Shown: in pieces, positions 33,622 through 44,447 of the stretch
Layout: each line of letters starts with the position of its first letter
Position numbering within the stretch: the stretch's first letter is position 1
From: Bufo bufo
Lineage: Eukaryota; Chordata; Amphibia; Anura; Bufonidae
Assembly (NCBI RefSeq): GCF_905171765.1
Contig: NC_053391.1
Span: 265,154,460 to 265,218,459, forward strand
Direction of reading: 5' to 3'
Length of the DNA: 64,000 nt
The notes under the pieces: model-generated
Told to the model about the DNA's origin: nothing
The model's input: only the letters and a program-made list of their open reading frames with translations
The model's database searches: none
Made by a program: the position numbers and the translations under genes

Positions 33622-35391
33622 TTATTTTTGTTTTTTTGGGTGTCTCAAGTCTGAGAACCAGTTTTTTTTATCCAATGTCAGTGCTAAATTGGGATATAAA
33701 TTTAGTACTCCATGGAAGTGTGATACTCCCTGAAGCAACCAATAATTCAGAGGCCCGGATGATTGGGGCACGTGTGACATTGAGTTGTGGTGTCCTTCCG
33801 TATCACCCTCTTGTGACACTCTGCACCTTTTTTGGGTTCGTCCCTTCTTTCCAGTATGGTGGACCACACCTGGAAAGTGTTGGCCAGGGACGATCCGGGC
33901 ACCTCCAGTTCCCGAGGTACTCCGGCCTGCTCTTTCCCGGTCCGAAAAGATCAGGGCCTTGAGGACTGCCTCATAGAACTGAAGGAATGTCCCTGTGTTG
34001 CCAGCGCTCCGGGACAGCACAAAAGAGTTGTACATGGCAACCTGTACCAAGTAGACCGCAACTTTTTTGTACCATGCCCGGGTTTTGCGCATGGCTTTAT
34101 ATGGCTTGAGGACTTGATCAGAGAGATCAACTCCTCCCATATACCGATTGTAGTCGATGATACAATCGGGCTTGAGGACCGTTGCCGCGGTACCTCGCAC
34201 AGGGACAGGGGTGATGCCGTTACCATGAATTGTGGACAGCATAAGGACATCGCTCTTGTCCTTATACCTGACCAGCAACAGGTTTCCAGTGGTAAGGGCA
34301 CGGGTCTCACACCTGGGGATAGGTACCTGGAGGGGGAGGGCAGGGAGGCCGCATTGATTTTTCCACACACGCTCCCACAAACGGACGTGGATCTGGCGGC
34401 AAGGGACTGGAACAAGGGGATACTAGTATAAAAGTTATCCACGTAAAGGTGGTAACCCTTATCTAGCAGTGGGTACATAAGGTCCCACACAAGTTTCCCG
34501 GTAACACCCAGAGTGGGGGGACAGTCTGGGGGTTGAATCCGGGAATCTCGCCCCTCGTATACACAAAATTTGTAAGTGTACCCTGAGGTACTCTCACAAA
34601 TTTTGTATAGCTTCACGCCATACCTCGCCCGCTTGGAGGGCACATATTGGTGGAAAATGAGTCTCCCCTTGAACGCAATGAGAGACTCATCAACTGCGAC
34701 CTCCCTTCCAGGTACATAGGCCTCCATGAATTTGGCCCCAAAGTGATCGATGACCGGCCGTATCTTATACAGACTGTCATGGGCAGGATCACCTCGGGGG
34801 GGACATGCTGCATTATCTGAATAATGCAGACATTTCCGGATGGCCTCAAACACTGGGTTTCTTGACCAGGCCCATATGCAGCACGAGGCCCCAAAATGTC
34901 CTCATTTCGGCTGCACTGACCAGTGTCCAACGAACTGTTGGGCGTACAGGTTCGTCTGCTCCACCATCAGATTTACCAGTGGGTCACTGAAAAAATGACA
35001 AAAAAAAGTCATATTCAGTGTAGCCCACTGTGGAAATCTGGATTCCTGATTGGCCTACAAAATCAGGAATCACGGGCTCGTATCGCTCTGGGCTACACCA
35101 GACTAGTTCACCGGCAGGGTGCTCCGGTGGATTTAACTGGTGGGCAGGAAAACTAGTACGAGCCCCAGAGCTGCTCGTACTAGGCTGGGCCACAGGGTCC
35201 CTAACATGGCGGTCCCCTTGCTCCGCCCGGCGGCGTCTCCGCTGCCTTGGGGGCTCATCATCATCGCTAGATGATGAGGAGGACGCGGATGACAACAGGA
35301 AAGTGGGGTCATCCTCGTCCTCACTGGGACTCTCAGAGTCGGAGGCAAGCTGGGCGTATGCCTCCTCGGCTGAGAACGTCCGGCGGGCCAT
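33622..35391 (-). pseudogene. piggyBac-like (PGBD-type) transposase, frameshifted
   Basis: Minus-strand pieces in order: an acidic, Ser-rich N terminus (35391-34984, MARRTFSAEEAYAQLASDSE); then FEAIRKCLHYSDNA, VAVDESLIAFKGR (first catalytic Asp) and YHLYVDNFYTS (second); then a frameshift to YNRYMGGVDLSDQ (later catalytic Asp residues). The C-terminal Cys-rich domain is in yet another frame, CHKRVIRKDTTTQCHTCPNH, with a Cys turned into a stop. At least three frame changes make it inactive. Such enzymes excise precisely at TTAA. It lies between the TTAA sites at 33453 and 36414, with its 5' side toward 36414. Confidence 0.9.
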
Positions 35392-36417
35392 AGGGGAGTG
35401 TGTGTCTGCGTGTGTATGTGCGTGTGTGTAAATCTTTATTTGGTGTGCGTGTGTGTGGGGGCACGGGTGTTCGCAAACTCACCCTAAAACTAACAGGAAA
35501 AAATAAAAAGGGAAAAAAATGTGGGGAAAAAAATTCAAAACCGCTGATCAACCGTCCGAAGTTGATCAGCGGTGGGGTGTGCGATTTGCTAACAGTGGCC
35601 GGCGCTAAGAGTGCCGGCCACAGTCAGCGTACACAAAATAAATAAATAAATAAAATCCTGCACCCCAAATAAGTTGGGGGGGGCACGGCAGGGGGGGAAA
35701 GCGCGGCAGCACCCCTGGGGGGTCTAGGGTAACACAGCTGTGCTGTGGACCCCAGACACCCTAACTTAGGGTGATGCAATCAAAGGTTGTCAAACTAACT
35801 TTCCCTTTATTTTCCCTGCCTAACCCAAACTTTCCCTATACTTTCCCTATGTACCTGCGGTATAGATAGGGGGTGCTGGGGCACAGATCGGGTCCTGGGG
35901 GGCACAGATTGGGTGATGCTGGCACAGACGGACGACGTGCAGGCAGCTCCTCTCTCCTCCGGCTCCGGAACACAAAGGAGGAGGAGAGGAGCGCTTGCAA
36001 CTTTTGAATCTGCCGCCATCCCGCCCACCAACCAATCAGAGGCGATCCTGAGAGGTGATGTCACCATCACCTCTCAGGATCGCAGGATGGTGATTGGTGG
36101 GGTAAAATCACACCACCATCACCATCCTGTTCCGCGTCATCGGGTCTTCAGAGACCCGAATAACCCGGAAATGCAGAAAACCGCAGGTCTGAATTGACCT
36201 GCGGTTTTCTGCGATCGCCGACATGGGGGGGGTCACAGGTCCCCCCGGCGCATTTAGCCCAGGTGCCTGCTCAATGATTTGAGCAGGCACCGGGTTCCGA
36301 TCACCGCCCGCCGGGCGGCTGTGATCGGAACCATACATGACGTACCGGTACGTCATGTGTCCTTAAGTACCAGGACAAAATGACGTACCGGTACGTCATG
36401 TGTCATGAAGAGGTTAA
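35392..36417. repeat. piggyBac element B terminal region, non-coding
   Basis: The region upstream of the transposase start holds a GT-rich stretch at 35397-35460 and a GTTGATCAGCGG-type hairpin near 35540. A series of palindromes follows (CCTCTCAGGATCGC..., GCAGGTCTGAATTGACCTGC, ACGTACCGGTACGT twice) before TTAA at 36414. No gene is seen. Confidence 0.6.
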
Positions 36418-37162
36418 TGATGCTATTTCATTCGTATGTTTTATTGAATGAATAGCGTTGCCCTTCACTATGCAGTGTATTTTATATATCCTCTGCCTTC
36501 CTGTCCAATTGATATGGTTGTTCCCTCTGTTTGTTTCCCCTACCTGTGATCTCCCTCTACCTGCCAGACATAGAGACCACCCATGAGACAGGATCCAACT
36601 GCATCCATTATGTTTATAGCAGGAGTGTCAGTGACGGACATTTCTGTTCAATATTGGCCACTATCTATGGCAGGTAATGTTTCACCTGTTCTGATTCATA
36701 GACATAAGGTTTATCCGAATTTGGAGATATCTTATGGGCCTCATGTCCCCGTTTAGATTATAACCCAAGCATTCGTCACGAATATACTTACTCCCCACTG
36801 CCATAGCGAAGAATGACGACAGGAGGAGGCGTCCCTGACGAGAGCGGCTGTGCGTGGATTGGCTGCCTGTCAGAAGTTAGTGATGACGGCAGTAGGAGGC
36901 GTGGCCGGTGGTAGCGATCGAACGCCTATTGGATGCCTGTCAGAGGCTTGGCAGTGAAAGGGGAGGAGACATCTCCATTTAATTAGCGCATACTTCGCGC
37001 GCTACGGCCACTACAGTGCCGGGAGTTTCATTGTTTGCTGCACGCACGCCATCAGAGGAGTGCAGCGTTATAGTCAGTAATTAGATCGAAGTGTGTTTGA
37101 CGTGATTATTGCGTACCCACCATCAGGGTCGCAGTACATAGTGTTGGCCATACACTTGGATC
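36418..37162 (+). repeat. Probable Penelope 2 3' region
   Basis: This non-coding stretch begins directly after the TTAA closing the piggyBac composite and leads into a hammerhead ribozyme at 37163. The order (composite inside Penelope, then hammerhead) fits a Penelope 3' UTR and pseudo-LTR, but no protein frame connects it to 27817. The call is an inference. Confidence 0.5.
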
Positions 37163-37215
37163 AATGCTCCTGATGAATTACCGACAGTAGTCGGAAGGGA
37201 AACGCGTTGAGCATT
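37163..37215 (+). ncRNA. Type I hammerhead ribozyme, Penelope-associated
   Basis: Stem I pairs AATGCTC (37163-37169) with GAGCATT (37209-37215), 7 of 7. The core CTGATGA is 37170-37176. Stem II is CCGAC-AGTA-GTCGG (37181-37194). GAAA is 37199-37202, followed by CGCGTT, where self-complementary ACGCGT provides the very short stem III known from Penelope-like hammerheads, ending in the UU cleavage dinucleotide before stem I. All invariant core positions are present. Self-cleavage would set an RNA end of the retroelement; dimers may be needed because stem III is short. Confidence 0.88.
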
Positions 37216-38004
37216 AGACTGCAGTATAGATTTGATACATGCAGGCTGACTCTCTTCCCCTTACTGAGCCCCAATAGGGAATACTCCTTCTATATTTCTG
37301 TCCTATACAGCACTGTCTATGGGGTCTACGGCCCTGAGGGATTAGTGCTGATACACTTTTAGGACTGCAATAGGAGCTTTCCTTTGTTTTTCATACTCCT
37401 ATACACATAAGGAGTTCTTGTGGTAGGGTGCACTTAGGAACTAGCATATTATTGGTCTGTATAGTTCCAGTTCACCCTATCAGCCTATAAGTGTGGAGAC
37501 AATTTTTTAATATAATGAAATAAAGTGTTTTTTTATCGTACTTTAGTTAGGCAGTAAACAGGACATAAATAATAATCCATCAAGAATCTAGCTTTTATCC
37601 TGCCATGCCCCCTACTAGTATACATGCGGATGATACCAGATCCACGTTCTCCCTTTGGTGTTACACGCCGACTTTTCCTTAGAGCGCCCGGACCGGAAGT
37701 CTCTCTGTGCGTCTAAGCGTGGAGCGCATACCAGGAACCGGAAGTTCCTAGGTGCGTTCCACGGTGGAACGCGCATCGGACCGATCGTTTGGCCTGCATT
37801 TCACCATCTATCTCTCCATGCCGGGAGTGCGCTCACCATGGGGCGTATTTCTTTTCAGCGTCCCACGTGTGTAGCCTCGGCCCCACAAGACGCCTCCTGT
37901 AAACTTTTGGTGGTTCTACAGTCTTATTTTAAAGGGCCACCAGGTAAAGGCTGTTCTAATATATTCTAATATATTTTAATATATGTTCACTCTTTTTATG
38001 TACC
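37216..38004 (+). repeat. Penelope pseudo-LTR-like sequence between two hammerheads
   Basis: No gene is present. A CGTGGAGCG...GTTCCACGGTGGAACGCG region at 37690-37770 is GC-rich and resembles the sequence around 49500-49620 in style (GTCCCACGTG motifs in both). The spacing of two hammerhead cores about 840 bp apart suggests two tandem terminal copies. Confidence 0.5.
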
Positions 38005-38048
38005 TGCTCCTGATAAAGGGGTTTGCACACCCCGAAACACATTGAGCT
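38005..38048 (+). ncRNA. Decayed hammerhead motif
   Basis: CTGATAA at 38010-38016 replaces CTGATGA. Stem II GGGG...CCCC (38018-38033) and GAAAC (38034-38038) are intact. ACACATT follows where ACGCGTT is expected, and GCTC/GAGC gives a 4-bp stem I. The changes are mostly G to A, including both CpG sites, as expected from methylation decay. Probably inactive. Confidence 0.65.
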
Positions 38049-38340
38049 AACTATCCACAATAAAGAAGCAGAAGTCTTCATTAATAATGCTGAAGTGAAG
38101 CCTATCCTTCTGCACTGGGCAACCATCAGCATTTGAGATCCTACAGGTGATCCTGGCTAGGGGGGGGTTTTGGTCGCTGTTGGTGTCTTTAGTTTATCCA
38201 GCAGGCCACTGCCCTGTGAAGTGAGTAATTTAATATTTTTTTAATTCACGCCGAGCAATTTTATCCTTATTATATTTATACATCATTTAATTGTATTGTT
38301 GTATACCAGCGAATCCTTTAGTTAAGTATCCAAGGGTGTC
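38049..38340 (+). repeat. Penelope leader-like sequence, no gene
   Basis: Downstream of the decayed hammerhead, this stretch leads into the repeat shared with 8973-9294. No reading frame of note was seen. Confidence 0.4.
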
Positions 38341-38680
38341 AATTGCCTGGTTTAACAATATCCATACATCTGGGTTATCTTCTTCATGTTTGTATCCCAC
38401 AGCACCAAACTGCCAGTAGATTTATGCTCACACTCTCCAGACCACCCTGCTGGCCTATTTGTTCTCTCCTCAACCCTTTGGGATTAGGCGCTTCTAATGA
38501 GGACTATCCATTGACTTGTCTTTTTTGGTACACTGGTTTTCAGTGAACCACTATAGACCTTTTCAGTCATCACTACTCCAACTCCAGGAGGTATCAGCCT
38601 GGTGGCTCCCCTGCAGTGATGTGCAGCGGATGTGTGTATGTGCAAACAGCTGCTCCGGTCATTTTATCATTCATCACTAC
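38341..38680 (+). repeat. Plus-strand copy of the repeat at 8973-9294
   Basis: It contains GCCTGGTTTAACAATATCC, then GCACCAAACTGCCAG, and the VHWFSVNHYRPFQSSLLQ reading. It is in the opposite orientation to the 8973 copy and contains no T2-like insert. Short frames across it are not genes. Confidence 0.75.
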
Positions 38681-39122
38681 CCACTGTTTATGCCACACGC
38701 TGATCCCTTTCAGCGTAGCTACCCCTCTAGCTGCCTTCCCTAATTGCATTTCACTCTTATCCTCCTTTTTTCCTACACTCCATCCACTGCCACCTCCCAG
38801 TTTTATCCTATCTCTTGGAGTTCCTCTTCCACTAGATTGGATTAAACCTTGTTTTTTCCTTTTCTTTATACATACCTCCTGGAGTAGGCATAGTGTGGTT
38901 GACAGCGAACCCACAGCGGACACCTGTGTGTAGCACCAAAAGAACTGGCAAACTCATAGTCAGTCCAGGGTCAGAGCAGGGAGAGTACATGTACATCTAT
39001 TAAACAGGTCTAATGTCAGGACAGGCAGCAAATGGTCAATACAGTAATCAGGCACAGGTCAGGCAGCAGAGGATGAGTCAGGAATTGGCAGAGATCAGTA
39101 CGTGGGCGGACAAACAGAATAC
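38681..39122. other. Spacer without recognised gene
   Basis: The C/T-rich stretch 38700-38900 and the purine-rich stretch 38940-39110 give no family match. The latter vaguely resembles an LTR-element leader on the minus strand. Confidence 0.3.
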
Positions 39123-39588
39123 TAGTGTTGAGCGAAGCGAGCTTTGGATGCTTTATCCGAAGTCGCTTCGTTCAAAACTTCAGAATAATACTGTACGGAG
39201 ATCTGTCTCCGTATACAGTATTAGAATGTATGGGCTCCGATGACCCAAAGTTAGTTATTCCCGAAGTTGCACATGACTTCGTTGAATAACTTCGGTAGTT
39301 GATTTTTAAAGTGGAAAGCAACTTTAAAACTTGAAACCGATTTCGGCTTCAGTCCCAAGGTACTAGTCGGAACCGAAGCCGAGTTCGCTTTAAAGTTGTA
39401 AAGTTTTTTCTACTTTAAAAATCTATTACCAAAGTTATTCAACTAAGTCATGCGCAACATCGCAAATAACTTACTTCGACTCTTCGGAGCCCATACATTC
39501 TAATACTCTATGGAGACTGCTCTCTATACAATATTATTCTGAAGTTTTGAACAAAGCGACTTTGGATGAAGATGAACGAGGCTCACTG
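39123..39588. mobile_element. Palindromic MITE (TGTTGAGCGAA family)
   Basis: The left arm GTTCAAAACTTCAGAATAAT (about 39170) has its complement at about 39535, and AGAATGTATGGGCTCCGA (39222) its complement at about 39487. The centre is near 39355. The arms are about 80-90 percent alike by eye. The ends and target duplication are not sharply defined. It is non-coding. Confidence 0.7.
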
Positions 39589-40253
39589 GCTCTTCATCCT
39601 CTGTGATTTGCGTCAGGTTTGCCGGTGCACTTGGTTCTGTGGTAGTGCTACCACTATTGCCTAACCCCTTCCTTTGGGAAGGTGGCTTATGTACCCTGAG
39701 ATGGCCAGCCATAGGCTAGGAAAAATTAGGGCAGGCGCATAAGACCCAGGTGGTGCTTATACCCTACAGGCAGAAAGAGCAGGTCAAGCAGAGGAGTGCA
39801 GACAAAGACAGAAAACGACTTAGTTGGACAGTCCCATTGCAGGAGGGTAGAATAGAGGTAGCCTCCAGACTAGTAGCAACACCAGGAGGTTGGTTGGAGT
39901 GGCAGAATGCGATAGAGGTGGGCACGGGCTACCGCTTTAACACGTTATACCTCCTCTTCTTTTGTACACACAGTCACAGAAATTTCTTTAGCAGGACAGG
40001 AGCATCAATGTTATCAGCAGGCCCTCAAACCTTTTTTCAGGGCCGAAAACCTTCCAGTCTACCAAGAAAGTTTTACCTCTAAACCTCTTGACGTCCAAGA
40101 TATTATTCACTTCGTACGCACCATCCGAACTGACTGGGTGGGCATCAGGTGAAAAACTGTCTCCTGGGCCTAACTTAAGCCTACGATGTTCAGGGCGGTG
40201 TAGGAACCAGCTATATGTATACTTTGCTTAAAGTGTAGCTGCCTCATTTTAGA
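39589..40253. other. Spacer without recognised gene
   Basis: Short frames here (for example 39750-40082) match no family. The composition resembles LTR-element leader sequence, but no LTR boundary was found. Confidence 0.3.
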
Positions 40254-40689
40254 TTAAAGGGGTTTTCCCACTTTGCTAAATCAGCTTCACCTGCAGCCAG
40301 CTCTGCTGGTACTTCCTGGTTTTCTGCAGCTAAGGCTGGGCGGGCTTAGGCAGCTAGAGTGAAGGCCGGCCACACCTCCTTATGACATCACACTGAGCAC
40401 TGAGTTCTTATGTGCTCGTTCATGTGAAGAGTATGAGTCATCAGTCTGCAGTGTCTGTGAGGGGAATGGTCACTCAGAGCCATGTGAAGTGAGCTCAGTG
40501 TACAGTTTTACACATAAAATCTCTGTCTGATCTTTTACAAACCCATTCTGTGCATCAAAAACTATAATTCCATATTATACATTAGCCCAAAAGCTTGACC
40601 GACCCCCACCCCCCAGCACTGATACAGATTTGTTTCCATTATAGCTTTACTCCAGTTGTGTATAAACCTCACACTATGTATCTTTATAG

Positions 40690-41400
40690 ATGCATATACA
40701 GCTCTGCTACATCTGACAGTTTATCTCTTCAAGCAGCACTGTATCAGAACAGCAGCATATTCAGCTCTACTACATCTGTTTCTCTCTTCAAACAGCACTG
40801 TGTCAGAACACCTGCATATTCAGCTCTGCTACATCTGTCTGTTTATCTCTTCAACCAGCACTGTGTCAGAACAGCAGCATATTCAGCTCTACTACATCTG
40901 TTTCTCTCTTCAAACAGCACTGTGTCAGAACACCCGCATATTCAGCTCTACTACATCTGTTTCTCTCTTCAAACAGCACTGTGTCAGAACACCCGCATAT
41001 TCAGCTCTACTACATCTGTTTCTCTCTTCAAACAGCACTGTATCAGAACAGCCGCATATTCAGCTCTACTACATCTGTTTCTCTCTTCAAACAGCACTGT
41101 ATCAGAACAGCCGCATATTCAGCTTTACTACATCTGTTTCTCTTTTGCCAGCATTGATGCTGACCTGCCACATATACAGCACTGCTACATCTGTTTTTCT
41201 ATTCAACCAGCACTGTGTCAGAACAGCCGCATATTCAGCTCTGCTTCATCTGTTTCTCTTTCACCAGCATTGATTCTAAACCGCCACATACACATCTCTG
41301 CTAAATCCGTCTATTTCCTTCACCATTAGTACTGTGACTGAACAGCGCTTATTCAGCTCTGCTACATCTGATTCTATATTTCACCCGCATTGATTCTAAA
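40690..41400 (+). repeat. About 60-bp minisatellite
   Basis: Units contain CAGCTCTACTACATCTG, then TTTCTCTCTTCAAACAGCAC and GTATCAGAACAGCCGCATAT, in about ten copies with growing divergence to the right. The 205- and 244-residue plus-strand frames (HIQLYYICFSLQTALCQN repeats) are translations of it. Confidence 0.9.
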
Positions 41401-41505
41401 CCGCCACATACACATCTCTGCATATCTGCCCCCATAAGTACCTCCTCCATCCGCCCCCATAAGTGCCTCCTCCATCCGCCCCATAAGTGCCTCCTCCATC
41501 CGCCC

Positions 41506-43145
41506 CCATAATATAGTTGCCCCCAGTGTACATACATATAATATAGTTGCCCCCAGTGTCCATAGATATAATATAGTTGCCCCCATTGTGCATAAAATTC
41601 ATATAGTTGCCCCCAGTGTGCATACATATAATATAGTTGCCCCCAGAGTCCATAAATATAATATAGTTGCCCCCAGTGTCCATAGATATAATATAGTTGC
41701 CCCCAGTGTCCATAGATATAATATAGTTGCCCCCGTTGTGCATAAAAATTATATAGTTGCCCCCAGTGTGCATACATATAATATAGTTGCCCCCATTGTG
41801 CATAAAATTCATATAGTTGCCCCCAGTGTGCATACATATAATATAGTTGCCCCCAGAGTCCATAAATATAATATAGTTGCCCCCAGTGTCCATAGATATA
41901 ATATAGTTGCCCCCAGTGTCCATAGATATAATATAGTTGCCCCCGTTGTGCATAAAAATTATATAGTTGCCCCCAGTGTGCATACATATAATATAGTTGC
42001 CCCCATTGTGCATAAAATTCATATAGTTGCCCCCAGTGTGCATAGATATAATATAGTTGCCCCCATTGTGCATAAAATTCATATAGTTGCCCACAGTGTG
42101 CATACATATAATATAGTTGCCCCCAGTGTCCATAGATATTATATAGTTGCCCCCAGTGTCCATAGATATAATATAGTTGCCCCCATTGTGCATAAAATTC
42201 ATATAGTTGCCCCCAGTGTGCATAGATATAATATAGTTGCCCCCATTGTGCATAAAATTCATATAGTTGCCCCCAGTGTCCATAGATATAATATAGTTGC
42301 CCCCATTGTGCATAAAATTCATATAGTTGCCCCCAGTGTGCATACATATAATATAGTTGCCCCCAGTGTGCATACATATAATATAGTTGCCCCCAGTGTG
42401 CATACATATAATATAGTTGCCCCCATTGTGCATAAAATTCATATAGTTGCCCCCAGTGTGCATAGATATAATATAGTTGCCCCCAGTGTCCATACATATA
42501 ATATAGTTGCCCCCAGTGTCCATAGATATAATATAGTTGCCCCCAGTTTCCATAGATATAATATAGTTGCCCCCAGTTTCCATAGATATAATATAGTTGC
42601 CCCCAGTTTCCATAAATATAATATAGTTGCCCCCAGTTTCCATAGCTATAATATAGTTGCCCCCAGTGCCCATAGATATAATATAGTTGCCCCCAGTGTC
42701 CATAGCTATAATATAGTTGCCCCAGTGTCCATAGCTATAATATAGTTGCCCCCAGTGTCCATAGCTATAATATAGTTGCCCCCAGGGCCCATAGATATAA
42801 TATAGTTGCCCCCAGTTTCCATAAATATAATATAGTTGCCCCCAGTTTCCATAGCTATAATATAGTTGCCCCCAGTGCCCATAGATATAATATAGTTGCC
42901 CCCAGTGTCCATAGCTATAATATAGTTGCCCCCAGTGTCCATAGCTATAATATAGTTGCCCCCAGGGCCCATAGATATAATATAGTTGCCCCCAGGGCCC
43001 ATAGATATAATATAGTTGCCCCCAGTTTACATACATAGAATATAGTTGCCCCCAGTTTACATACATAGAATATAGTTGCCCCCAGTGTCCAATAGATAGA
43101 ATATAGTTGCCCCCAGTGTCCATAGATAGAATATAGTTGCCCCCC
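41506..43145. repeat. 30-bp minisatellite, about 54 copies
   Basis: The unit is ATATAGTTGCCCCCAGTGT followed by a variable CATA(C/G)ATATA. The period is exactly 30 over most of the array, so several frames stay open on both strands (385 residues plus; 382 and 575 residues minus). One C loss near 42720 shifts the phase. Variants group in blocks (GTGTGCATACA, TGTGCATAAAATTC), showing segmental duplication. Confidence 0.93.
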
Positions 43146-43617
43146 AGTTGTACACAAAAATGCCCCCATTGAATTTCCTATGAACCCCCCTTATTGCAGA
43201 ATATACAATTATCGTTGGTCGATTAGTGGGACAGCAGATATTATACTTACAGTATCCCGTTCCTCCGACGTCCGTCCGCTCACTCCGCTGACTCGCCCGA
43301 ACTGTTCGGATGGCCGCGCATGCGCAGCTCTATCTAAGACGCGGTGGATATACTGCGCATGCGCGGTCGTGCGCGTTCATGTAATGGAGAGGCCGGCCGA
43401 TTTATTTCTTTGCCTGTAGTGCGCAGGCGCGGCGAAACGATGCGGCCGGCGAAAAGCCGGCCGTATCCACGGGACACCAGGGTAAACAACAGCTTCTAAT
43501 AGAAGCTGTTTGCAGAAGAGTGAAGCATTTTTTTTAATCACATAGATAGGAATAAATGGTCATTGGGGATAGTAAATTGAGTTAAACAGATTTAATGAAG
43601 TGGGACAACCCCTTTAA

Positions 43618-43897
43618 GCACTCCCCGCCCATCTGCCTAGGGCTTCTAAGCAGAGTATAAATATACGGTAGCTGGTTACTACACAACCCTGACCATTGTA
43701 AGCTTAAGTTAGACCCAGGATAGGCAGTTCTGTTAGTGTTAGGTACCCATTTGCAGAAGCTTCCTTGACATGGTAGATGGGCCGGTATACATTTGATCAA
43801 AAATGTGCACAAAGAGCTTCCATTTTTCATGTATAGTAGGTATAGTACCACTCTAATCCCCAAAAAAATTCTAATCCCTGGTTCTATTGCTTGCATG
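43618..43897. other. Intron spacer
   Basis: No gene or repeat boundary was recognised in this short stretch. Confidence 0.35.
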
Positions 43898-43899
43898 TA

Positions 43900-44266
43900 C
43901 AGGTGAAACTTGAAAAATTAGAATATCGTGCAAAAGTCTGTTTATTTCAGTAATGCAAATTAAAAGGAATTGCATTAATGCAGCTTAAAATTAGAATTTT
44001 GTGAAAAGGTTCAATATTGTAGGCTCAAAGTGTCACACTCTAGTCAGCTAATTAATCCATATCCCCTGAGCAAAGGGTACCTCAAAATTGTGACTTTGGG
44101 GTTTCATAAGCTATAAGCCATAATCATCCAAATTATAACAAATAAAGGCTTCAAATATCTCGCTTTGCATGTAATGAGTCTATCACATATGTTAGTTTCA
44201 CCTTTTAAGTTGCATTACTGAAATAAATTAACTTTGCACGATATTCAAATTTTTCGAGTTTCACCT
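43900..44266. mobile_element. Short Tc1/mariner-type MITE
   Basis: AGGTGAAACTTGAAAAATTA at 43901 and CAAATTTTTCGAGTTTCACC near 44245-44265 form inverted ends. The inner ATATCGTGCAAA block and its counterpart TTTGCACGATAT continue the pairing. TA borders both sides. The element is 367 bp with no coding capacity. Confidence 0.8.
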
Positions 44267-44447
44267 ATATAACAGTGTGCTGCCATATTTTGTTTGCATT
44301 TTGCTTCACAAGAGAGGCATGAAATGAATTTGACCAAAGTACCGTATTTTTCGCCCTATAAGACGCACCGGCCCATAAGACGGAGGAAAATAATAAAAAA
44401 AAATTTTTAAACTAAAAGGTGTGCTTTTGGTGGGTTTTGAACTAATG

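Larger units (their letters stand above)
27818..36417. mobile_element. piggyBac-type composite (two related elements) with nested Tc1
   Basis: TTAA sites lie at 27818-27821, 33453-33456 and 36414-36417. The 33453 site closes a GACGAGTATACTCGTCAT hairpin followed by GTCGGGAAGGGG. The 36414 site closes a hairpin repeating GACGTACCGGTACGTC. Both right ends share an inner module (GCAGGTCTGAATTGACCTGC at about 33220 and 36184). The left half is satellite and A/T-rich; the right half carries a transposase. No matching left terminal repeat is seen at 27818, so the left side is probably truncated or was not recognised. Confidence 0.6.
40254..43617. mobile_element. T2/Kolobok-like element carrying two minisatellites
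   Basis: Ends TTAAAGGGGTTTTCCCAC (40254) and GTGGGACAACCCCTTTAA (to 43617) are inverted and include TTAA on both sides. TTAAAGGGG ends with TTAA targets are the hallmark of amphibian T2/Kolobok-type MITEs. The 3.36 kb interior has no transposase. It holds a 60-bp minisatellite (40690-41400), a 30-bp minisatellite (41506-43145) and a GC-rich hairpin region (43260-43490). Confidence 0.8.

Noticed and set aside
40595..41329. 205- and 244-residue frames
   Set aside because: They are translations of the 60-bp minisatellite, which leaves two frames open at once.
41349..43123. Reading frames of 382, 385 and 575 residues with Gly-Asn-Tyr repeats
   Set aside because: They are translations of a 30-bp minisatellite, open only because the period is a multiple of three; frames are open on both strands.
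41506..43145. CRISPR-like array (regular 30-bp repeats)
   Set aside because: Units are contiguous without unique spacers, no cas genes exist, and the context is vertebrate intron.
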